DNA of 64,000 nucleotides. Origin: Dastarcus helophoroides. Its lineage: Eukaryota; Arthropoda; Insecta; Coleoptera; Bothrideridae. Positions 57,801 through 64,000 of the stretch are shown in pieces; position 1 is the first letter of the stretch, and the number at the start of each line of letters is the position of its first letter. The notes under the pieces were generated by a model. That model was given only the letters and a program-made list of their open reading frames with translations. It made no database searches and had not been told where the DNA came from. Made by a program: the position numbers and the translations under genes. The stretch covers positions 13,070,442-13,134,441 of the forward strand of contig CM053332.1 of NCBI GenBank assembly GCA_028583605.1, read 5' to 3'.

Positions 57801-60800
57801 TAAAAATGTAAACATTTGGAGAACAATTTTTTCTTAAAATGTCACAACGTTTCTTAAAAATCTGAATTTTTCTTTCGAAAACTTATTTCGATTTCGAATC
57901 ATCAATTGATTTGTTCATATTGAATGACAACATTTATGATTGTTTTCAATAGATATCGCATATTATGAAAACATGTTAAGCCTTAAACTTGAATTACCGC
58001 CTGGAGAAATAAACTTAAGAAATCATTTAATAGTGGGAGGATTATACACATTAAGTATTCTGAACCAACCTACTCAACCTCAACCTTATTATACAAGATA
58101 TATGACTGTTGCTCCTAGTAAGTAAATACTTTTTTTGAAATTATTATCACTGAAGCTTTAGAGACCAAGACATAAATCAAAATAATATATAAACCGAGGA
58201 AACAGTATAAAAAAGGACCAACTTTATTTTCAGTACTATTGCCAAAAAGGTTGGAGTTTGATAACCCCGAAATTATTTATGATCCACCACCACTCCATGA
58301 CTCAGACGAGAAAATGACTGCAAGCGAGTTCATGGAATATCTTCAAAAAAAAGAAATCGCTTTAGAGAACACGATTTACGTAACCATGAAGTATTTTTTT
58401 CCAATCAATTGGCCTAAGTGAAGGTTCCACTTATTATTTTCAGTATACCCAGTTTTATAATGTTCACATCGAGTCCTATTGTATGTTTTTGGGACAATGA
58501 CAAAAAGGTCTGGTCTACGAACGACATTTTGGAACCAAGTTACGATGTCGATGAAGGCAAAATCAGTTTCAGGACGACAAAGTTTGGTATATATAGTTTG
58601 ACGTGTCCTAGGTATGGGCATTTACCATATGAATCTTGGAAATGTTATCCTGATGATGAGTTGAGTACACTTAAACATACAAAATGTTTAATTTGGTGGT
58701 GGTATGACCGCAATATTTTATCAAATTTTGATTTTTATAACCGAACAGTAAACCTAAAAAATGTTGATGAATAAAATTACTTGTCATTGGCAGGTACACT
58801 CGATCCACTCTAAGATTGTCACTGTGCCACTAAGAGGCCATAAATATATAACGAATAGCCACGATTAACTTCAAAGTAATAGTTTATAAATACGTGGAGA
58901 AAATATTGTAACGCAATGTAAATAGATAAAATAGAATTTAGAATAGAATTGTAGAATATAGTACGTGAGAAAAGTCTCTAGAAAGATCTGATAAAGGGAA
59001 AGCGGCCGCGATAACAAAGAAAACGGCAGATAAGCGTTCCAGAAATTTCGGGAAAATAATAAGACTTATCTGCGAGATTTTTCTAGAACCTGGAAGCCAA
59101 AACTATATAAAGCGGCCAGCTCTCCTTTGAGTCAGTTAGTTAGAATCAGTCACTGTAATTAGTGAGTTAGTAGTTATAAGTAAATCAGTGAGTTCATTAT
59201 TCCAGTTGTAGTGTTCCGAGTTTAGTTTGGTAATAAAGTGGGTATTATTCAATTCACGTGTTAATAATCAATCCGAACCGATAAGCCCGCAACAATATTT
59301 AATAAAACATAATAGAAGTAAGGATCATATCAATAATTTTAACATGAAATAAAATTAAGGCTGAACTGAGATTTATTTTTCTACAAAACTTTTTAAAAAA
59401 TAGGACAAGTTTTTCTTCCCCTGAATGGCATACAAACAAGTTAAAATAGCCCCGCTGGCTGGGCATGACAATTTAGTAGTTTTTCATGTCGAAACACCTA
59501 TATTTATAATGAATGAAATATAGAGCTCTAAATAAAATAATTGTTATTTTACCTTAGCCATCCGTGGCTTTATATGCAAAATTTCTTGTACACTTCTTAA
59601 AGGAGGTGCTATTTTGATGAACGTTTATAAATATCCTAAAAAATCACAGAAATACCACAAGAATTAAATGAAAATAAATGCAAAAAGCAACTCACACACT
59701 CTGGCGTCTGTGAAATTTAAATTATTTCCCTAATCAAATTAGTATAAAGTTTAACACCGAATAAACGTCAACTACTCTCTACTTAATCCATCATTAAAAT
59801 ATCCAGAAGTACATTCAGCTGGTTGAAGATATCTACAATGTATTTTACCTCGGTTAATATTAATTCAGTGGACTTTTGATATCACCACACATCAATGTTG
59901 CCATCTTAGAGCTGATCGAGAGCATGATGTGTGTTATGTAAGAAACAGTAAGACAACTTTTTTTTTATATTTGACACATCCAGTTTCTATTTGTGCGCTA
60001 CTATGATCTTTAATATTTTTTAGTAAAAGTGTTACGTTTGTACTAACAACACCAGTAACGACGTTCACCTTCAACATTAAAGGTTTCAAAATAGCACTAG
60101 TATTTGTAAAATTCGACGATAAACGCATTCTCTGGCACCTAAGAGGAAAATACATGCTACTTTCTGAGCTAAAAAAGGCCAGTCAACACACTTTGAAATG
60201 TTTATGTTTATTAGCTTATATTTGTTCTTTTATAGGTGCTGCGATATCATGGTGTTGAACTATTTCCGGATGATGATGCGTTCGCATACATAGAAAGTGA
60301 GTATTTCCATATATTCTGTTATCTCATGCCACAAAATAAGTAACAGCTTATTTTGTGTCGCTGCGATCGGGAATAGTTGCTACTAAGCTGGATTGAAATC
60401 GATTTATTTCCGGTTGACTCGTGCGTAACTCTTCACTACACTTTGCATAATACTTGTTGGCGCTATTCCACAGTTTCTTCTATGACTCCTAGGTGGCGCT
60501 ATATCTAGACATTCCATTTTTTGGAAACATTTCACTATTGGCAGGACGCATTAATCCTTAACTTCTCTACTTCAAGTGGATGAAATCACCAAACCAGCCT
60601 GAACTTCAATTGCAAACCAGTTTGGTCAGGGAGGTTTGGTGTGGGGGGCCTAATATGCAGCGACTACGATACGAAGTTAGAATTCTTTATTGCAGAACTT
60701 ACATGTGAAAAACATCATCAAATGGAAAAAGAATTATATATGAATCTAGCTATAATTTCTAGTAAGTATGAGCTGAAACAGTCCAAATTTAACTTGTACG

Positions 60801-61224
60801 AAGATAGACGTAACGCAGTATTACAACTTCGGCTCATGGATGTCAGGAAAGCTCCATATAAGTTGGTACTGGTAACACCATATGCGGCATATTATTTAAA
60901 GTGTACAGAATCAGCTGAAGAATTTAACAACGAACCTCTCGATGGATCGAAAGTAATTTTTTTTTTCTAAAAATAGTGCTCAGTTTAATGTGATTTTTAA
61001 CAGGTTAATTTAATTCTGTAACATATTTTTTACACCATTTATCCGATAGGAATGGAATCAAATTGAACAGTCTTTATATATTTTAGTTTGCGCCAACATT
61101 ATGGTTTTTAATGAGAACCACAGCGAAAGTTAGTGCAAGGGGCGAAATGATGACTTTCCCTAAGGAAACGATACATGTATTATTTCAGTTTTACTCCTCA
61201 TTAAGATTCATGAGTTTTTGTTAG
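48444..61224 (+). CDS. Dnai7: DNAI7 (CASC1) orthologue, 17 exons, 883 codons
   Basis: DNAI7/CASC1 is an axonemal dynein-associated protein of cilia and sperm flagella. My exon model: 48444-48507, 48572-48585, 48640-48834, 50755-50937, 56092-56301, 56380-56520, 56568-56642, 56730-56929, 56980-57146, 57199-57426, 57953-58117, 58234-58417, 58444-58659, 60024-60177, 60236-60296, 60696-60952, 61087-61224. Phases agree at every junction and the total is 2652 nt, divisible by three, with TAG at 61222. Similarity to animal CASC1 is collinear: Lys/Glu-rich N-terminus; WEIYLSCRPLPNASNVQELN (from residue 223); FTLCLWCYVQLP; VNFSEMQMSVVFPPNMPF with FDHIT; LRNHLIVGGLYTLSIL; SSPIVCFWD; HLPYESWKCYP; YHGVELFPDD; KELYMNLAIISS. 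It is longer than the vertebrate protein (about 720 residues). Introns are GT-AG except the intron after exon 14 (GC). No internal stop, so probably functional. Confidence 0.9.
49035..49248. mobile_element. MITE with perfect 28-bp inverted repeats
   Basis: The left end GTTTACACTAGACACTTTAT... (28 nt to 49062) is exactly complementary to 49221-49248. A shorter inner inverted pair (GTCAACTAT/ATAGTTGAC) is present. There is no clear target duplication and no coding capacity. The identity of the ends suggests recent activity. Confidence 0.8.
49390..49761 (+). mobile_element. Solo LTR, subfamily 2, with ATAT duplication (DNAI7 intron 3)
   Basis: 372 bp, beginning TGTAACGCAATG and ending CACGTAACA. 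It contains GCGGCCGC, ACTATAAAAGG at the TATA position near 49584, and AATAAAG near 49705. It is flanked by ATAT at 49386-49389 and 49762-49765. A 4-bp ATAT duplication and TG...CA ends fit Ty3/gypsy-group LTR elements. Its polyadenylation signal is in the sense of the host gene. Confidence 0.85.
50310..50690 (+). repeat. Ribozyme-family-2 element, copy 3, strongly diverged
   Basis: It keeps the order of parts: an array-like start (GAGTTTCGTTTCTGATATG, CTGAGCTACCG), TTCGTTCCTGAAAAAAG, a GAAAGGTCATAC word at the ribozyme 3' side, CTTTTAGTAGTTCCATGACA and a tail near AGCGTATCTTTTACTGA. The catalytic words are damaged. It lies in DNAI7 intron 3, about 65 bp before exon 4. Confidence 0.6.
50755..50937 (+). 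CDS. Dnai7: DNAI7 exon 4 (predicted)
   Basis: Between CTTCTTCAG and GTAATT lies a 61-codon open segment, DMISTEAELLSEMEIFLEYH onward, ending PDQEIELE. It starts and ends in phase 0, as required to join exons 3 and 5. Composition is helical and charged. I do not recognise it from vertebrate DNAI7, where this region is poorly conserved, so its membership rests on splice sites, phase and position between the gene's other exons. Confidence 0.65.
51070..51480. repeat. Unclassified interspersed repeat, left copy of an inverted pair
   Basis: It matches the complement of 55600-56005 over about 400 bp with scattered changes; shared words include TTATATGTTCTGTGTTATAA and AAAAATAGCCTA. Both copies carry a GACAGAC/GTCTATCTGTC-type short repeat at one end. 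It lies in DNAI7 intron 4. Confidence 0.75.
51525..51620 (+). mobile_element. LINE-A 3' tail in DNAI7 intron 4
   Basis: About 95 bp: CGGTTCATCGCCATCTATCC through GCATAATGGGGTTACC, GAGTGGATTAAACTT and an A run. It is a 5'-truncated insertion. Confidence 0.88.
51625..54100. other. DNAI7 intron 4, mainly satellite-like sequence
   Basis: Stretches near 51780-52020 and 52490-53470 have the AAATTTCGA/TTTGAAATT word composition. A patch at 53664-53830 (starting ACAGCATGTCCCACCGGG) is less AT-rich and unrecognised. No exon candidates were seen. Confidence 0.5.
54110..55350 (+). pseudogene. LINE-C (RTE-type) relic in DNAI7 intron 4
   Basis: An endonuclease piece (near 54590-54760) reads LLGVYAVNDDD and ILLLEDLNERIGK, the second matching the GDFNARVG motif of such endonucleases in decayed form. 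A jump then leads to the polymerase C-terminus (54920-55330): RRIYNSIVKSIITYSSKVWP, LQKWISGDEQ, QLIWYGHV and a GRPRQR-type end. The reverse transcriptase core is deleted. Stops occur throughout. Confidence 0.75.
55600..56005. repeat. Unclassified interspersed repeat, right copy of an inverted pair
   Basis: It is the inverted partner of 51070-51480. It starts at the TCTGTCTATCTGTCTATG short repeat and ends near GTCGGCGGGGGTCAAC, about 90 bp before DNAI7 exon 5. Confidence 0.75.
56092..57426 (+). CDS. Dnai7: DNAI7 exons 5-10 (coiled coil and N-terminal conserved domain)
   Basis: Exon 5 (56092-56301) is a charged helical segment, TPAELQAIERENKRKTLLL onward. Exon 6 (56380-56520) follows a 78-nt intron that happens to be in frame, so an uninterrupted frame runs through it. 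A 47-nt intron precedes exon 7 (56568-56642), LLGELEVITDNVQDHELYKM. Exon 8 (56730-56929) holds FTLCLWCYVQLP; exon 9 (56980-57146) completes the FSEMQ and FDHIT motifs; exon 10 (57199-57426) is a linker rich in Pro. These match the first half of the CASC1 conserved region in order. Confidence 0.88.
57953..58659 (+). CDS. Dnai7: DNAI7 exons 11-13
   Basis: Exon 11 (57953-58117) encodes NLRNHLIVGGLYTLSILNQP. Exon 12 (58234-58417) encodes LLPKRLEFDNPEI and ENTIYVTMKYFFP. Exon 13 (58444-58659) encodes SSPIVCFWDNDKKVW, then KFGIYSLTCPRYG and LPYESWKCYPDD, equivalent to the WDxxGKxW and MPYQSWELRP segments of the vertebrate protein. Exon 13 must end at the weak donor GTTGAG (58660); reading past it adds an unrelated tail before a stop at 58772. 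Confidence 0.88.
58907..59294 (+). mobile_element. Solo LTR, subfamily 2, with ATAT duplication (DNAI7 intron 13)
   Basis: 388 bp, beginning TGTAACGCAATG and ending CCGCAACA, with GCGGCCGC, ACTATATAAAG at the TATA position near 59104, and AATAAAG near 59232. It is flanked by ATAT at 58903-58906 and 59295-59298. It is closely similar to 49390-49761, in the same orientation, with DNAI7 exons 4-13 between them, so the two are separate insertions rather than ends of one provirus. Confidence 0.85.
59300..60020. other. Rest of DNAI7 intron 13
   Basis: No recognised repeat or exon. Confidence 0.5.
60024..61224 (+). CDS. Dnai7: DNAI7 exons 14-17 (C-terminal domain)
   Basis: Exon 14 (60024-60177) follows TATTTTTTAG and encodes SVTFVLTTPVTTFTFNIKGF, ending RGKYMLLSELKK before GCCAGT. 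Exon 15 (60236-60296) encodes VLRYHGVELFPDDDAFAYIE. Exon 16 (60696-60952) encodes KELYMNLAIISSKYELKQSK to NNEPLDGSK. Exon 17 (61087-61224) encodes PTLWFLMRTTAKVSARGEMM and ends SLRFMSFC, matching the C-terminal H-M-L-L..R-L-L-S segment of orthologues. An upstream acceptor (60629) would also keep frame for exon 16 but fits the orthologue spacing less well. Confidence 0.87.
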
Positions 61225-62145
61225 ACATTTTGTTAGAAATTAATCTGCTTATTTAAAATGTATGTTTAGTGTACACTCTTGCCTATATTTATATATTCTA
61301 TTTATAATATATTATACATTATTAAGTAATACTCTAAAATACAACACTATTTATACTCAGTTCTGTTTTTTATCCAGAAAATTACCAAACTACTGAGACA
61401 TAGTTAGAGGTGACCTAGTTCAAGGAAATCAATCCCCCCATGAAGTGACAGTCACACATGAATGAAGTATTTTAACCAGAAATTAAAAAGATTATTTTTT
61501 AAAACTTTTCCCCTCCCTACATACTCTACTCCACTAGGAGGATGGTCATTAAATCTAACCTACTTATATAATACATTTTGAAATTTCATCATAACATTTT
61601 CGCTTCATTTGATTGCTTTTAGTATATCAGTACCTTTATTTCTTTTTAAGTTTGGTTAGTATAAGTCACTAGGGTAAGTTGGTGAATTATATTGAGATAG
61701 CCACTGTCTTTTGCGAATTGGAATTTGGATAAACTTCTCTGCAGCTATGTCGAATCACAGCGTTTCTTTTTAAATTTGATTAGTATAAGTCACTAGAGTA
61801 TGTTGGTGAATTACGTTGGGATAGTCAGTGTCTTTTGCGAATTGGAATTTGGATGAACTTGTCTGCAGTCATATCCAATCACAGCGTTTGGTAGTTTTCC
61901 AAGTTAAGGGTAAGTAGAGTACGTAGCGGCATCAGAAAACTACCTGGAGCCCTTCTCACCAGATTTCTACTCTAGGTAGGTCTCTTCCGGAGTTTATGAT
62001 TCCCAACCTGTAACCATAACGGCTTTGCCTCTTCTTTTCCCCATTGTTAGACACAATGCCAATAGAAAACATTTCCATTCATTTTTGTGGCACTTTGAAT
62101 TCTTTGTCATTTTTAACAAACTTGGCCACTTATTCTCTACGGTTG
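61225..62145. other. DNAI7 3' flank with a 124-bp tandem duplication
   Basis: I see no canonical AATAAA in the 200 bp after the stop codon. Positions 61640-61763 and 61764-61888 are two adjacent copies of one unit (TTAGTATAAGTCACTAGNGTA... CAATCACAGCG) with about 10 percent divergence. Confidence 0.6.
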
Positions 62146-62149
62146 AAAT

Positions 62150-62930
62150 TTTTCGTAAGGCAATGTAACAAAAAAAAACTCGAAATTTAAAAAGGTCAAG
62201 GTTCAACTCAATTTTCTGAGAAGAAATGTGTAAATCCTTTAGAAAAGAGTCAATATCGAATGCAAAATTGGAATTAGAAGTAAAAAATCCGACACTCATT
62301 AAAATATTTCCGTTTTTAATTTATTTTTTGGAAAGAGATTTAATTTAAGCTCTAAGTGTGGAGAAAACATTAAAATTTTTGACATTCAGTCGAAAATTCA
62401 AACAAAAAATAAATAGTAGGACACGCGATTAAAGATAAAAATTTTGAGTTTAAAGCAAAATTTCAAAAAAAGGAAAGACACTTAAACAAAATTCTAGTCT
62501 CAATTAGAAATTTTGAGCAAAAAGTTGATATTTAGCGATGACTACAATTGAAACGGAAAAAAAAGCCAACATTCTGACAAAGTAAATTTGTAATTAATTA
62601 TAATTCGAGTCTCTCAAAAAATCTATAATGTGTATATTGAACAACTGTATGAAGAAATGTAATGACTAAATAAGTAGAATAAAATATAAATAATAGAAAA
62701 AACATCAAAACTTTGAAAAAATTTAGATTAAACTCAACTTTCGATAACAAAATTCTGAATATTTGTAAAATCGAAATTTTGATGGAATACTGAAAATCCC
62801 TAAAACTCTAACTCTAAAACTAATTCAAAAACTTTGAGTTTAAAGTAGAAATATTAAGGAAGTCGAAACATTAAGAAAGTAAAAAATAAAAGACTGGATT
62901 ACAAAGAAACAAGCCCCCACTTACATACAA
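62150..62930. repeat. Degenerate satellite-like tract
   Basis: A-rich words as at the left end of the window (AAATTTTGAGTTTAAAG and similar). No coding potential. Confidence 0.55.
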
Positions 62931-63243
62931 TACACTATTGTGCAAAAGTTTGGAAGCAAACCAATTTTTGAATAATTTAAAAATTTTACCGAAATAATCA
63001 AGAAAATAATTACCTCTAAAAAAATACTTATTTGTCACTACGATTATTACTGGAAAAAATTTGCAGTTTTTCAGGCTCATTTCTTGGAAATCCTTTGTAT
63101 TGTTTATTAACGGCTGAACACACATTTTAAAACTTTCTTTTCAAATGCAAAGATAGGTTGTTTATATACAACAGATGGGTTTAAACTATCAGTTTTAAAT
63201 TGAATTGCATCTTGATTACCTAACTTTATAAACTACAATAAAA

Positions 63244-64000
63244 GGAGGACCAAAGTGGATTCCGTGCAGGACGGTCATGCATTGATAACACCTTCTGTCT
63301 AAAGCAAACTGCTGAAAGGCGCATTGAACACAATTTGGAAACCCATATGGTATTCATCGATCTTCAAATGGCACCTGACAGTGTCCCATTGGATAGATTA
63401 TGGCAGGTATTAAATGACAAAAATTTACCATCGGTTTACATAAATTCAGTAAGACAATTGTATAAAAATATGACGAGTGCCATTAAGATAAACGTGACGA
63501 AAGGACTCCGTCAAGGCTTCATTTTAGATCCCATATTATTTAAAATCTATCTAGAAGGCGTCCTTAAAGCTTGAAAGAAGAAATGAGAACCTATGGGTAT
63601 ACCGACTAGGAAGAACAAATTATGCAGTTTACACTACGCAGACGTAGCAGAAGATCACCTGGATATTCACCACATGTTACGTAAAATAGACAAGGTATAT
63701 ACAGAATGGGGACTAACTAAAAACCCATCTAAAACAGAGTACTGAGTAATCGGAAATAGAGGAGAACATCTAAAATTCCGCGATACGGAAATTAAGAGTA
63801 TTGACTCGTACACATACCTTAGCGTAAAGTTGACAAATAATGCTCAAAATTCAAAGGAAATCACTTGCAGAGTTGGACAAGGCAACACGACAATAAGACA
63901 ATTACTAATATGGAACAATAATATTACTAAAAACACCAAGATTAGAATTTATAAGACTATTGTTGAAAGCATCGCCACATATGGTTCTAAACTGTGGGTC
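63244..64000 (+). pseudogene. LINE-C (RTE-type) reverse transcriptase, continues past the window
   Basis: Reading across frames: SGFRAGRSCIDNTFCLKQ, VFIDLQMAPDSVPLDRLW (motif A, first Asp present), GLRQGFILDPILFKIYLEGVL (motif B), then a frameshift, LHYADVAEDHLDI (YADD as YADV), GLTKNPSKTEY, SYTYLSVKLTNN and IRIYKTIVESIATYGS at the window edge. It is 5'-truncated at the GFR motif and inactive, and it is the best preserved polymerase of family C in the window. Confidence 0.85.

Noticed and set aside
49390..59294. The two subfamily-2 LTRs as the ends of one retrotransposon
   Set aside because: Host exons, not gag or pol, lie between them, and each has its own ATAT duplication.
60630..60695. 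Alternative start of DNAI7 exon 16 at 60630
   Set aside because: It keeps frame, but adds 22 residues that orthologues lack; the acceptor TTTATTGCAG at 60695 fits better.
1..64000. tRNA, rRNA or CRISPR features
   Set aside because: None was recognised on reading; a covariance search would be needed to exclude a tRNA-like relic.

Overview
The window is a stretch of AT-rich, transposon-filled animal nuclear DNA, almost certainly from an insect. The support is a piggyBac-type element, two mariner relics, pogo-type elements with TA duplications, three LINE families, a Penelope-like element (PLE), LTRs, and a single host gene with short GT-AG introns. The exact order of insect cannot be read from the sequence. 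No rRNA, tRNA or CRISPR array was seen.

Layout. 1-3.06 kb: a degenerate satellite built on the words GAAATTTCG/TTCAAAATTT, holding an element with a 90-bp tandem array and a hammerhead-ribozyme-like motif. 3.3-18 kb: a hAT-type end, a possible lectin fragment, a mariner relic, a second ribozyme-type element, and LINE fragments of three families (called A, B and C here). 18-23 kb: PLE ends, a solo LTR, and a whole piggyBac-like element (19926-22304) with perfect 16-bp inverted repeats and TTAA duplications but a broken transposase. 23.7-28.2 kb: a mariner relic split by a pogo-type MITE, then a PLE carrying a GIY-YIG remnant that is split by the largest LINE-A copy. 28.6-29.2 kb: an LTR inside a pogo-type element. 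31-34.6 and 39.7-45.2 kb: more degenerate satellite, including a roughly 0.8-kb unit repeated three times. 36-38 and 47-48 kb: LINE-A copies.

The only convincing host gene runs from 48444 to 61224 on the plus strand. I reconstruct it as a 17-exon, 883-codon orthologue of DNAI7 (CASC1), an axonemal dynein-associated protein. Exons 3-5 and 13-14 are separated by introns filled with LTRs, a pogo-type element, LINE-A and LINE-C pieces, a ribozyme-family element and an inverted pair of an unclassified repeat. After the gene come a tandem duplication, more satellite, and an RTE-type LINE-C that runs off the end.

The most interesting system is a set of dispersed repeats that carry hammerhead-ribozyme cores (CTGAAGA, helix II, GAAA, then ACGCGTT or ACGTC). 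They form two unrelated-looking families. One is tied to a Penelope-like element by a GIY-YIG endonuclease remnant upstream in the same orientation. Its copies are often head-to-head inverted and are flanked by 10-13 bp target duplications, one of them proven by an empty site in the same window. Hammerheads in PLEs are known; what looks worth study here is the two families, the extra nucleotide before helix II in both, and the inverted arrangement.
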